DNA of 64,000 bases from JBEKHT01 sp049511715 (GTDB lineage: Bacteria > Chloroflexota > Anaerolineae > Anaerolineales > RBG-16-64-43). Under the pieces are notes generated by a model. It had not been told where the DNA came from. It saw nothing but the letters and a program-made list of their open reading frames with translations, and made no database searches. The position numbers and the translations under genes were made by a program. The stretch covers positions 62,001 through 126,000 of the forward strand of contig JBEKXU010000001.1 in assembly GCA_049511715.1 (NCBI GenBank), in the 5' to 3' direction. Of the stretch, positions 26,746 to 35,049 are shown piece after piece (positions within the stretch are counted from its first letter, which is position 1; every line of letters begins with the position of its first letter).

Positions 26746-26832
26746 CGCTTGTCCCGCCGGATCACCGGCTTTCCGAGCGGAGGTTCGAGTCGTTCGGGGT
26801 GTGTATAATCACATCCTGCGTGGAGAGGGAGA

Positions 26833-27693
26833 ATGAAAAGAATACCCTTGGTTTTCGCGACGATCTCTGTGTTGATGTTGGCTTGCAATCTGTCCTCGAC
26901 CGTCCCGGGGTCGCAAGGTTCGGCGGCGACCAGCACCGCGCGCCTTCCGCCGGCGGCCAGTACTGCCCCCCTTCCCCAGGGGACGAATACCGTGCCCGTT
27001 CCGGCGGCGACCGTCGCTCCGACCGCGCCGGCGCCGAACGTTACCTGCAGTGAACTGTCTTTCTACCTGGACCCGAAGCTGGCCTCCAGCGACACCTGCA
27101 CAACCGTTCCGGCCAGCCCGAGCGGTATCATGGTCTATCCGCAGTATACGGAAGTAAGCCTGACCGGTTATGTCCTCCCCAACGAAACCCAGGAGGAGAT
27201 TGATGTCTTCTCGGTCCAGGCCTGGAAGCAGATTTCGCCTAACGGGATCAGCTCCTTCCTATCCCAGATCCAGGCGCTGGTGGCTGGGGGAACGCCGGGT
27301 GACACCCTGCCGTATCTGTTGACCCCGCCAGCCGCCCAGGTGATCCATGCCAAGTACCGGGTTCTCAATGTGCCCAGCGGGAGCGGCATCCGTTACCTTA
27401 CGGCCTATTTCCAGAATCAAGTCCCCATCGACCGCCACGACCTGTTCTACACTTATCAGGGAGTGACCCAGGACGGTCAGTTCGTGATTGCCGTCAGACT
27501 CCCGGTCCTCGACCCGATCCTGCCTGCCGACAATAATCTGCCCAGCGGCCAGACCACGCAGCAGTTCGATCAAAACTGGCCAACCTACATTGCGGCTACG
27601 AAGTTGAAGGTAGACGCCCAGAAGGAGCAAGGCTTCCTCCCCAGCCTTGCCGTGCTGGATTCCCTGGTCAGCAGTATCCGTGTTCAGCCGTAA
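26833..27693 (+). CDS. Hypothetical lipoprotein
   Basis: A 286-aa exported protein with a GGAGAGGGAG ribosome site. The signal peptide ends in the lipobox SVLMLAC (Cys about 18). An Ala/Thr/Pro linker runs to about residue 68. A folded domain follows with CSELSFYLDPKLASSDTC (possible disulfide), many Pro and aromatic residues, and a mixed alpha/beta pattern. I do not recognise the family. TATAAT at 26804-26809 is a good -10 box 24 bp before the start, though no clear -35 accompanies it. Confidence 0.75.
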   Translation: MKRIPLVFATISVLMLACNLSSTVPGSQGSAATSTARLPPAASTAPLPQGTNTVPVPAATVAPTAPAPNVTCSELSFYLDPKLASSDTCTTVPASPSGIMVYPQYTEVSLTGYVLPNETQEEIDVFSVQAWKQISPNGISSFLSQIQALVAGGTPGDTLPYLLTPPAAQVIHAKYRVLNVPSGSGIRYLTAYFQNQVPIDRHDLFYTYQGVTQDGQFVIAVRLPVLDPILPADNNLPSGQTTQQFDQNWPTYIAATKLKVDAQKEQGFLPSLAVLDSLVSSIRVQP

Positions 27694-27956
27694 GCCATCC
27701 GACCTGTGTGACGATCGTCCCTTGGGCTCCTGTCGACCTCCAGGCCTCGGCCTCGGCGCGGTATCTTGTTCCCGCCCCAGGGGCTGATCGAACCGGAAAG
27801 CACGATGCGGCTTGTGGGGGAGGGCTTCTGACCCGATGATCCTGCCGAGTTGGAACGACTCCGCGAGGACCTTCTGAGCTTGGAAAGTTATCATCTTGTC
27901 TATCCGCGAGGCGGTGGACAGCACCTGAGGAACCGTGCAGAAAGGGGATGCCTGTT

Positions 27957-28943
27957 ATGGCCAGAGAGGAGGCGCGAATTCTTGTCATCGGGGCCGGAGT
28001 CAACGGCTCGATCTGCGCTGTGGGGTTGCACAAGGCGGGCATTGACGTTACGGTCCTCGCGCGCGGAAAGCGATACGAGGAAATCCGGGAGCAGGGGATC
28101 ATCATCGAGGATGTCTTCCGGAAGACGCGAACGGTCACGCAGGTGCCGGTCAAGGACGAGCTGCGCCCGGAGGATGTCTACGACTACATCCTGGTGGTCG
28201 TGCGGAAGAACCAGGTTTCGGACCTGCTCCCAACCCTGGCTGAGAACCGGACCCGCAACGTCGTCTTCATGGTGAACAACCCCTCGGGCCCCCAGGAGTG
28301 GATCCGCGCCCTGGGCCAGGAACGGGTTCTGGAGGGATTCGTATTCGGCGCCGGGAGGCGCGAAGGGAGCGTCATCCGCGGGATCACGGACCTGGGGACA
28401 TCCTCCAACCTGGCAGGCCGTTTGGCGGCGACCCCGTTTGGGGAAGTCGACGGCGCGGTCACACCGCGGCTGACGCGGCTCGTCCGCATTCTCCGCCAGG
28501 CGGGTTTTGCCGCAACGGTCTCCACCCGGATCTCGGATTACCTCGCGACTCACGCGGCACTGGTCGCGGCGCTTGCGGAGTACGTGATGGCGCGCGGCTA
28601 CGATCGCGAATCGCTCGCCCGCTATACCCGGGCCGATTACTACCTGCTGGTCGATGCGATGCGCGAAGTGCTGGACGTGCTGCGGGCCGACGGGATCCGC
28701 GTCACCCCTTCCAGCACGGCCGTGATCCAGGTCATCCCCCGATGGATTCTGGTCCCGGCCATCCGGGCCATGCTTCCTTCCCGGTTCATGGAAGTCGGAG
28801 GGATGTATCACCTGTCCCAGGCGCCGGATGAAATGATCCAGCTGGCCAAGGAGCTCGGAACGCTGGTTGAAAGATCCGGCCTTTCTGTCCCCGCGCTCCG
28901 CAAGGTGCTGAGAATGGACCCAGTGCCGGAGAAGACTTCGTAA
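27957..28943 (+). CDS. Ketopantoate reductase (PanE/ApbA) family protein
   Basis: A 328-aa NAD(P)-dependent reductase-like protein. ATG 27957 is at good distance from AAAGGGG, while ATG 27948 directly abuts it. The N-terminal Rossmann motif is ILVIGAGVNGSICAVGLHKAG. DVTVLARGKRYEEI (Arg after strand 2) fits NADPH. DYILVVVRKNQVSDLLPTL is the conserved middle. The C-terminal helical domain contains a catalytic-type region (DAMREVLDVLRADG). The C-terminal part is more divergent than in true PanE, so the substrate may be a different 2-oxo acid or aldehyde. Confidence 0.82.
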   Translation: MAREEARILVIGAGVNGSICAVGLHKAGIDVTVLARGKRYEEIREQGIIIEDVFRKTRTVTQVPVKDELRPEDVYDYILVVVRKNQVSDLLPTLAENRTRNVVFMVNNPSGPQEWIRALGQERVLEGFVFGAGRREGSVIRGITDLGTSSNLAGRLAATPFGEVDGAVTPRLTRLVRILRQAGFAATVSTRISDYLATHAALVAALAEYVMARGYDRESLARYTRADYYLLVDAMREVLDVLRADGIRVTPSSTAVIQVIPRWILVPAIRAMLPSRFMEVGGMYHLSQAPDEMIQLAKELGTLVERSGLSVPALRKVLRMDPVPEKTS

Positions 28944-29297
28944 CTCGTTCGCTTCTTTCCGGGCCGTGTCGTTTGGTTCGGCCTCTTCGCCCCACCTCGC
29001 CCCTGCTTCCGCCTCCCGGGACATTTCGAACCCTTCCGAGGAAGGCACTGAAAGCTGTGGGCTGGGGGCTCGAAGGGCAGACACCTCGCACGGGCCTGCA
29101 AGCCGCTTGAGCCAGGCCCGGACTCCGGCGCTGTCTCCAGGGTTCTGAAGTGGACACCCATTCCAGCCTCCGCCTTTTCGGGCCTGGGGTCCCATCTCTT
29201 AAATGAAGAGCTCCAGCGGCGCGGTGAACGGAAGTAGAATAGAAAAACGGAGTAAGATTTCGGTCTTCATGAGCTTGCAGGAAAGGACGATTGGAAA
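28944..29297 (+). other. Intergenic region
   Basis: 354 bp. The only useful signals are AGGAAAGGA before the gene at 29298 and TAGAAT (29235-29240) as a possible -10 box without a clear -35. No gene-like frame was found. Confidence 0.4.
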
Positions 29298-29705
29298 ATG
29301 GCCGTGCCCATACCGGATTCCGCCAAAGATCTCCTGGAACGCCCCATTCTGTGCGCCCTCAGCACCATTAATCCTGATGGACAACCTCACACGGTTCCTG
29401 TCTGGTGCGATTTTGACGGGACCCATGTGCGGGTCAACTGTCCGGCGTCCAGCAAGAAAGCCCACAATATGAAGGTGGGCAGCAAGGTGACGACTCTCGT
29501 GTTGGATCCGCAGGATGGTTCGCATTGGATCGAAGTCATGGGCCATATCGTCGAGGTCCGGGACGAGGCTCACGGCGCCCGCGATCACATCAACCGCCTG
29601 TCCCAAAAATACACGGGAAATCCGGTCTATCCGGGGTTTGGCGGCCAGAGCAACGTGAATCGCAAGATGTATGTGATCGAGCCGGATGTCGTGCATGGAA
29701 GGTGA
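29298..29705 (+). CDS. Pyridoxamine 5'-phosphate oxidase-like / F420-dependent split-barrel protein
   Basis: A 135-aa split-barrel flavin-binding protein with AGGAAAGGA upstream. The opening reads IPDSAKDLLERPILCALSTINPDGQPHTVPVWCDFDG, typical of the PPOX class F420-dependent family. KKAHNMKVGSKVTTLVLDPQD continues the barrel, and the helical dimer segment DHINRLSQKYTG follows. Members oxidise or reduce small molecules or act as flavin/heme-binding proteins. FMN versus F420 use cannot be decided here. Confidence 0.88.
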   Translation: MAVPIPDSAKDLLERPILCALSTINPDGQPHTVPVWCDFDGTHVRVNCPASSKKAHNMKVGSKVTTLVLDPQDGSHWIEVMGHIVEVRDEAHGARDHINRLSQKYTGNPVYPGFGGQSNVNRKMYVIEPDVVHGR

Positions 29706-29828
29706 TTGCGGACACCCGTTTCGGTCATTCCGCAGAGGGACCGGCGGAACCGAGGATGTGTCGATCGTCCCTGCGGAGGTAGCTCAGGGGCAAAGGCACG
29801 CGAACTCGAAGTGGTTGGCCCCGGATGG

Positions 29829-29856
29829 TTGACAATCGCGCGGGGCGGTGTAGAAT
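29829..29856 (+). promoter_or_regulatory. Near-consensus sigma-70 promoter of the OB-fold operon
   Basis: TTGACA (29829-29834), a 16-bp spacer and TAGAAT (29851-29856). It lies 306 bp before the first gene (30162), with a terminator hairpin in between. Confidence 0.72.
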
Positions 29857-29920
29857 GAACGCGTAGGAAATCCGCCAGAAGGGGGATGCGGATGTCGAAC
29901 AGGGGGAGTCTCGGAAACGT

Positions 29921-29955
29921 CCGCGGCCGTTGGATCAGCGGCCCGCGGCGTTTTT
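29921..29955 (+). terminator. Leader terminator upstream of the OB-fold operon
   Basis: CCGCGGCCG (29921-29929) pairs with CGGCCCGCGG (29939-29948) with one bulged base. CG and five Ts follow (TTTTT-G-TTT). It lies between the promoter at 29829 and the first gene at 30162, so it would release a ~95-nt RNA unless read through. The sequence 29956-30161 holds no gene. Confidence 0.65.
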
Positions 29956-30161
29956 GTTTCTCCGCAAGGCCTCGCGAAGGTCGCCCCTAACTGTCCGTCG
30001 CGGCCGGTTCCTGACGCAAACGGATCCTCCCGAAAACATAAGGCTCGCGCCTCCGCTCCTGACTCCGGCGCGGCTCCCTCCCCCAGGGTTGCGCCGATTG
30101 GCGGGTCCGGTCGAGCCTTAGGGCAGTGCCGCCTCCGCACGGGAGGCGGGAGGGGGGATCC

Positions 30162-30602
30162 ATGGCTCGAAACAATCTTGTCTTCGTGGTGGGGGACATC
30201 ACTTCCGACATGTACTACGACACCTTCCAGCTGGACGGCAAGGCGGTGCCGTTTCTCCGAATGCATCTCATGGTGGACGGGACAGACGGAGCGAGCTCGG
30301 TATTCGGGCTGCGCATCGTGGTCTATGGAACGCTGGCGGAGCTGACCTACGGCTACGTCCAGAAAGGGAGCCGGATCGCCGTGATCGGACACATTCAACG
30401 GCGGACCCACGAGGGCGAGAATGTCTTTGAGGTGGTAGCGAACGAGGTGCAGTTCATCAAGCGAATCGACTGGGAAGAGGGAGATCTCGTCCGGAAGGAT
30501 CTTGTGCAGAGAGGGAAGCTGCGGCCCACGCACCAGGACCTGGAGACAGCCGCCGGGGGCGCGAAGCAAGGCAGCGCCCCGCAAGACGGGCGGGAGCCGT
30601 GA
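30162..30602 (+). CDS. SSB-like OB-fold protein
   Basis: A 146-aa protein with a strong GGAGGGGGGATCC before ATG 30162. The N-terminal ~110 residues read as an OB fold: NLVFVVGDITSDMYYD, VPFLRMHLMVDGT, FGLRIVVYGTLAELTYGYVQKGSRIAVIGHIQRRTHEGENVFEVVANEVQFI. The VxGHIxxR strand and final VxAxEVxFI strand are SSB-like. The C-terminus is short and lacks the DDxIPF-type tip. Its stop overlaps the next start (GTGA), so it is translationally coupled to the membrane protein downstream. That is unusual for a housekeeping ssb gene. Confidence 0.75.
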   Translation: MARNNLVFVVGDITSDMYYDTFQLDGKAVPFLRMHLMVDGTDGASSVFGLRIVVYGTLAELTYGYVQKGSRIAVIGHIQRRTHEGENVFEVVANEVQFIKRIDWEEGDLVRKDLVQRGKLRPTHQDLETAAGGAKQGSAPQDGREP

Positions 30603-31111
30603 GCGCGTCTCGGACCGTGGTGATCCATCCCGTGCTGCTGGGAATCCTGGGAGCCGTCATCGTCCTGGTCCTGGGAGCGGGTTCGACCCCGCACGACAGC
30701 CAGGGGCGGCCGCTGCTGCTGCTCCCCCAGATGAGATCCGTCGAGGATTACCAAAGGGCCGCGCAAGGATGGGCGAGCCAGCTTGAAGTTCTCGACGGCG
30801 GGCTCGGCGGCCTGCTGCAGGCGAATTCCGCGGATATCCTGGCCGAGTCGGGCCAGGCAGAGCAGGAGCTGGAGCGTTCGGCCATGATCGCGCAGGCCAT
30901 CGAGGGACGCGATCCGCCCCCCGCGCTGGCGGGCCTGGCCGCCGAGCTCGGCCAGACCGCCCAGGCCTATCAGGAGGCAGCGGGCGCTGCGGCCCAGGCC
31001 GTCAGCATTCCCGACGGGGGGCACCTCCGGACCGCGCAGAGTGCCCTGGGGAAGGCACGCGAGGATCTGGAAGATCTGGAGAAGAACCCATGGCTGACGA
31101 GCGAGCCGTAA
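30599..31111 (+). CDS. Membrane-anchored helical protein
   Basis: A 170-aa protein starting at GTG 30599 inside the stop of the preceding gene. One hydrophobic segment at residues 10-27 (HPVLLGILGAVIVLVLGAG) anchors it. The remainder is almost entirely helical and Ala/Gln/Glu-rich (about 50-165), like a periplasmic or extracellular helical bundle. It ends 22 bp inside the next gene. No family recognised. The tight overlap on both sides makes co-expression with its two neighbours very likely. Confidence 0.7.
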   Translation: MSASRTVVIHPVLLGILGAVIVLVLGAGSTPHDSQGRPLLLLPQMRSVEDYQRAAQGWASQLEVLDGGLGGLLQANSADILAESGQAEQELERSAMIAQAIEGRDPPPALAGLAAELGQTAQAYQEAAGAAAQAVSIPDGGHLRTAQSALGKAREDLEDLEKNPWLTSEP

Positions 31112-32457
31112 GGCAGGCGCTGGACCGTTCCTCCGAAGCGATCCGCGTGGGCCAGCTGCAGAGTCTTCTGCGCGTTGAGGTTGAACTGCACGAGGAGGCC
31201 GAGCGCGAGTCGCGCGCCGTGAAGCTGGAGCTCATACGCCTTCTGGAAACGGTGGCCCCGGATCAGGCCGAGGCGGACCTCTCCGCCGGGCCGTCCGTGG
31301 AGACCCTCTCGGCCAAGGAATTGATTTCGATCCTTCAATCCCGGCTGATTGCCTCTGGGGCCAAAGGCGATCGCCTGGCGGACGGACCGCGCGAGACGGC
31401 GGCGGGTGTCCGAAGCAAGGATTACCAGGCTCTCCGCAACGAGCTGGGGACGACGAAGGAAAAACTCACCGCCTCCCAGTCCACGGCCGAGAGGCTTCAG
31501 CGCGACCTGGATGCCTCCAGGGAGCAAAACAAGTTTCTCATCGAAGAGAGAAAGCGGCTGCTGGAAAAGGTTGCCCCCCTTGAGGGCCCGCCCAAGGAGG
31601 GGATGGACGAGGGCGCGGCCCCCCCAGCCACTTTTCCAGCCGAGGCAGGGAAGGAGGAGCCCCAAGAGACCGAGTTCGCTCGGGCCATGCCGCGCTGGCT
31701 CAGCGAGTGGCAGGACGAGGAAACGTTCGAAACCGACAAGCGGCTTCTGCTCCTCCTTGGGGAGACCGGCCTGTCGAGGAGGCCGGCCGTGGAGGTCGCT
31801 CTAGCGCGCGAGCTCGGGATCAAGCAGACCACCCGCACGATACGATCTCGGATTGGGCGGCTTCAGGACGAGGGTCTGGTGGAGATTCTCCGCCCCTGGA
31901 AGGAGCCGAGCCTGCCCATCTGCTCGCATCTCCCCGATCTGGTGAAACTGTCCGAGAAGGGGCGCCAGGCTTTCTCGGCGCTTGCCGGTCACGCGGCGAA
32001 GGCCGCAGATCTTGAAGTCCTGGCCGCCAAGTACTCCAGCCCCGAGAAAGCTTTGCTGGTTCTTGTGGCAGCGGACATGCTCTCCGCGAATGGATATGCC
32101 AAGGTGGAGTATGCCGACGCGAATGTGCCGGCGCCCGCCGACCTGGTGGCCGAAGACCGAGACAGGCAGGCCATTTCGGTCGCTGTCGTGCGGGACGATC
32201 CCGGTGATGGCCGCCCCGGCAGAGGGGAAGGGAGGTGGCCCATTCTCCATGAGCTCACCCGGGGAAACCTGTATGTCATCTGCGACAGCCGCGCCTGCAT
32301 GTACAGGACCCGGAACCAGATCAACTATGTGCTCGGGACCCGCCCGGTCTCCATCCACCTGACGAACCTGTCCGATCTACAGGCCGGAAAGAGAGGGGAG
32401 GGGAAAACGATCTGGCTGGAGTCCAAGAGTAGGCCCATGCCTGAGGCAGCTCCGTAG
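31090..32457 (+). CDS. Coiled-coil, winged-helix protein with possible nuclease-like C-terminal domain
   Basis: A 455-aa protein. Residues 1-170 are strongly helical with heptad-like segments (RESRAVKLELIRLLE, LGTTKEKLTASQSTAERLQRDL, EQNKFLIEERKRLLE), a likely coiled coil. Residues about 214-300 form a winged helix: KRLLLLLGETG, IKQTTRTIRSRIGRLQDEGLVEIL, VKLSEKGRQAFSAL. The C-terminal ~140 residues (EKALLVLVAADMLSANGYAKVEY, PADLVAE, ISVAVVRD, NLYVICDS) have the strand order of restriction-endonuclease-like folds, but the usual E-x-K is replaced, so catalysis is doubtful. A binding or sensing role is more likely. It closes the three-gene operon. Confidence 0.6.
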   Translation: MADERAVRQALDRSSEAIRVGQLQSLLRVEVELHEEAERESRAVKLELIRLLETVAPDQAEADLSAGPSVETLSAKELISILQSRLIASGAKGDRLADGPRETAAGVRSKDYQALRNELGTTKEKLTASQSTAERLQRDLDASREQNKFLIEERKRLLEKVAPLEGPPKEGMDEGAAPPATFPAEAGKEEPQETEFARAMPRWLSEWQDEETFETDKRLLLLLGETGLSRRPAVEVALARELGIKQTTRTIRSRIGRLQDEGLVEILRPWKEPSLPICSHLPDLVKLSEKGRQAFSALAGHAAKAADLEVLAAKYSSPEKALLVLVAADMLSANGYAKVEYADANVPAPADLVAEDRDRQAISVAVVRDDPGDGRPGRGEGRWPILHELTRGNLYVICDSRACMYRTRNQINYVLGTRPVSIHLTNLSDLQAGKRGEGKTIWLESKSRPMPEAAP

Positions 32458-32735
32458 GGTGATCGAGTCGAGGCGGAAACCGTTCTGGTTCTCTGAGGGT
32501 CCCGGATCTTCACCCGGGCCGCTCTGTTGCCGATCCTGCGAAAGGAAAACCTTCTGTTCCTGAGGGTTGAGAGCAGCACCGCGCCGGAGGGTCAGGAGAT
32601 CCTCACGGCAGAGGCACGCATCGTCTCGGTACAGAACGGGGGGGCCTGCCGCTCCTTGGCTGGAAGAGCGGCACCTCGTATGGTAGCATGTAGGCGTTTG
32701 TTCCCAGGATCCGTCCCACCTTCGAGGTTCTACTG

Positions 32736-33902
32736 ATGGCCAAAGGCCTATCCAAATCTACCGTCTTGCGGTTCGTCCTGATCATCGGCATCGTCAATTT
32801 GTTTGCCGATATGACCTACGAGGGGGCCCGCAGCGTCAACGGTCCCTTCCTCGGCATTCTCGGGGCGAGCGCGGCGGCTGTCGGAACGGTCGCGGGGTTC
32901 GGCGAGCTGGTCGGCTACGCCCTGCGTTCCGTCATGGGGTATCTTGCGGATAAGACGCACCGCTATTGGGTGATGGTCTTCGTCGGGTACGCCATCAACA
33001 TGCTGGCCGTTCCGGCCCTGGCGCTGGCCGGCAGCTGGCCGCTGGCGGCGGCGCTGATGATCGCGGAGCGGACAGGCCGCGCGATCCGGAAGCCGTCCGT
33101 GGAGACGATGCTGTCGTACACCGGCCGCAAGATGGGCCTCGGCTGGGTCTTCGGGCTCAACGAGGCGTTGGACCAGGCGGGGGCGACCATTGGGCCGCTG
33201 GTGGTGGCCCTGGTGCTGTATCTCAAAGGGGGATACCGCGAGGGTTATGCGGTGCTGCTCGTCCCGGCGCTCCTGTGCCTGGGGACCGTGGCGTTCGCAC
33301 GGTTCTCCTATCCCCGCCCGCAGGAATTGGAAACCAAAGCGCCCACCCCGCTGCAGACGAGCGGGTTCTCCCGCGCTTATTGGCTCCTGGTCGCGGCCGG
33401 GGCCTTGATCGCCGTCGGTTTCGCCGACTTTTCGCTCATTGCGTTTCACTTCCAGAAGGTCGGCAGTGTTTCCCCAGATCTCATCCCTGTCCTCTATGCC
33501 GTCGCCATGGCCACGGGGGCGGTGGCGGCCCTGGTGACCGGCCGGCTGTTCGACCGGCTCGGGATCTCCACGGTCCTGACGGCGTTTTTCCTCTCCGCCT
33601 TCTTCGCTCCCTTCGTGTTTCTCGGGGGGTTCTGGCTTGCCCTGCTTGGCATGGTGCTGTGGGGAATCGGGATCGGAGGGCAGGACACGCTCCTCAAGGC
33701 GCTGGTGGCGGGAGTGGCGCCGGCCGACAAGAGGAGCACGGCCTTCGGCGTCTTCGACACGGGGTTCGGGATTGCGTGGTTTCTGGGCAGCGCCACCATG
33801 GGTTTCCTCTATGCCGTGTCCCTCCCCGCGCTGATCGCCTTTTCCGTCGTGTTTCAGCTGGCCTCCCTCCCAGTATTTGTTCTGGCCAGAAGACGGTCCT
33901 GA
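32736..33902 (+). CDS. MFS transporter
   Basis: A 388-aa membrane protein with about 11-12 hydrophobic helices in two halves joined by a short charged loop near residue 195. It begins LRFVLIIGIVNLFADMTYEGARSVNGPFL. DMTYE and the GYLADKTHRYWVM loop are typical of a subgroup of prokaryotic MFS_1 exporters. Substrate unknown. Only a weak ribosome site (GAGG) precedes the ATG. The 278 bp upstream contain no gene. Confidence 0.85.
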   Translation: MAKGLSKSTVLRFVLIIGIVNLFADMTYEGARSVNGPFLGILGASAAAVGTVAGFGELVGYALRSVMGYLADKTHRYWVMVFVGYAINMLAVPALALAGSWPLAAALMIAERTGRAIRKPSVETMLSYTGRKMGLGWVFGLNEALDQAGATIGPLVVALVLYLKGGYREGYAVLLVPALLCLGTVAFARFSYPRPQELETKAPTPLQTSGFSRAYWLLVAAGALIAVGFADFSLIAFHFQKVGSVSPDLIPVLYAVAMATGAVAALVTGRLFDRLGISTVLTAFFLSAFFAPFVFLGGFWLALLGMVLWGIGIGGQDTLLKALVAGVAPADKRSTAFGVFDTGFGIAWFLGSATMGFLYAVSLPALIAFSVVFQLASLPVFVLARRRS

Positions 33903-34199
33903 CGGTTCGGCGGCCCGGCGGATCCGAAGGGCCTTTTTCCCGCCGAAACTCGGCTGACAAACCATCAGGACGTTCAGGCTGGCAAGAGGGCTGACCATCG
34001 AGCAGGAGGTAGAGAGAAAACCCATCCGGGCTGGTCCAGTACCAAGGCACCCCTGGTCCGTGGCTCCGGTTGGATAGACCGCCAGCCATAGATCAAGAAA
34101 TCCAAGATCCTGCCATCCCCTATGAAGGGGCTCATGGGGCGGGGGCCATGTGCCCACCCCATGTGCCCACCCAAGTCGCAAAAAGCAACGAATCGGGCA
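33903..34199 (+). other. Intergenic region carrying repeat copy B
   Basis: About 300 bp between the MFS gene and the promoter of the secretion/pilus locus. It has no convincing gene and contains the inverted 13-bp-period repeat at 34142-34172. Confidence 0.45.
34142..34172 (-). repeat. 13-bp-period repeat, copy B (inverted)
   Basis: Read on the minus strand, two tandem TGGGCACATGGGG-type units match copy A (22552-22582) at 25 of the first 27 positions. It sits 28 bp upstream of the -35 box of the pilus-locus promoter. Confidence 0.6.
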
Positions 34200-34228
34200 T
34201 TGACACCGGCCGAGGAGGGTTGTAGGCT
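34200..34228 (+). promoter_or_regulatory. Near-consensus promoter of the secretion/pilus locus
   Basis: TTGACA (34200-34205), a 17-bp spacer and TAGGCT (34223-34228). It is followed by a structured leader of about 170 nt ahead of the gene at 34402. Confidence 0.65.
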
Positions 34229-34249
34229 CAGGATCAGAAAGCGGGCGTC

Positions 34250-34374
34250 TGCCGAATAGGGTCGCCCGGACGGGCTTCGGCGCAGGATCTGTCGAGCCCG
34301 ATACGTTGGATGTAGATTGCGACCACACGTTTCCGGATCCCCGGATGGGCCGGACGGTGGTCGCGTTTTGTTTT
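34250..34374 (+). terminator. Structured leader with intrinsic terminator before the pilus locus
   Basis: Three consecutive hairpins can be drawn. CGGGCG pairs with CGCCCG at about 34250-34270. GGGCT pairs with AGCCC at about 34272-34300. The last is the perfect 8-bp stem GCGACCAC (34319-34326) with GTGGTCGC (34357-34364), which is followed by GTTTTGTTTT (to 34374). The gene start is 27 bp further on, so the ~150-nt leader should end unless antitermination occurs. The architecture mirrors that at 29829-29955. Confidence 0.6.
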
Positions 34375-34401
34375 CCGGGAAGCCGCGCTCGGAAGGGGGA
34401 C

Positions 34402-35049
34402 ATGGAACTCACGTTCAGCAAACGGGCTCTGTTCGCCGGTCTGGCCGGTCTTTTCATTCTCGCCGGCGCGGCCATCTTGATCCGCCGGATCCAGACTGGC
34501 CCTTCACGGCTCGATCGGACGGCTCCGCATCCCTCGCCAACGGCAGTGCCTTCGCCGCATTCTCCCGATCTCCTGACCGACGACGCGGCGGGTGAAGTCG
34601 TGCGCGAGACCGTTGTCGCGTATTTTTCGATTGATCCTGAGGACGAGGCCGCCTGGGCTCAGGCGATGACTAAGGTGGCCGCTGATCCGGAGACGGTCGA
34701 GATTCTGGAGAGCTCCCTCTGGCCCGAGATGTCCAAATCGAGGGTCAGGTCAAGCCCTTCGCAGGTTGCCGTCCGCAGGGTGCTCACAGGATACGACACG
34801 CTGGCCCGGCGGAGCTGGCAGGTCTGGGGAGCGCAGGTTTCCGGTCTGTCAAGCTGGCCCGCGCCAGCGCCTGAGCCGATCGGGCCCTTCGCGATTCCGT
34901 GGTCCAGGGGAGGCGAGGTGTCGCTGTATGTCACCGTGTTCAAACAGGAAGGCCAGTGGAGGTTCGGCCTGTTCCCGGTTGACGATCTTGTGAAGGAGCA
35001 GCTTGAGCCCAGCGCGGCCAAGGGGCCCCAAGACCAGGCGGAGCCATGA
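34402..35049 (+). CDS. VirB8/TcpC-like membrane protein of the secretion/pilus locus
   Basis: A 215-aa protein with GGAAGGGGG before the ATG at 34402. A basic N-terminus and one membrane helix (about 10-30, ALFAGLAGLFILAGAAILI) precede a Pro-rich linker. An extracytoplasmic alpha+beta domain of about 150 residues follows: GEVVRETVVAYFSIDPEDEAAWAQAM, VRRVLTGYDTLARRSWQVW, VSLYVTVFKQEGQWRFGLFPVD. This layout is that of VirB8/TrbF/TcpC, the NTF2-like bitopic scaffold proteins of type IV secretion. The match is structural intuition, not sequence identity. Its stop overlaps the next start (ATGA). Confidence 0.6.
   Translation: MELTFSKRALFAGLAGLFILAGAAILIRRIQTGPSRLDRTAPHPSPTAVPSPHSPDLLTDDAAGEVVRETVVAYFSIDPEDEAAWAQAMTKVAADPETVEILESSLWPEMSKSRVRSSPSQVAVRRVLTGYDTLARRSWQVWGAQVSGLSSWPAPAPEPIGPFAIPWSRGGEVSLYVTVFKQEGQWRFGLFPVDDLVKEQLEPSAAKGPQDQAEP

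Noticed and set aside
29775..29815. tRNA-like D-arm words (GGTAGCTCAGGGGC) near 29777-29790
   Set aside because: No anticodon arm, T arm or acceptor partner follows within 80 bases, so no tRNA can be folded.
32748..34475. 575-codon minus-strand frame opposite the MFS gene and extending over the pilus-locus promoter
   Set aside because: Antisense shadow; composition unlike a protein and no ribosome site.
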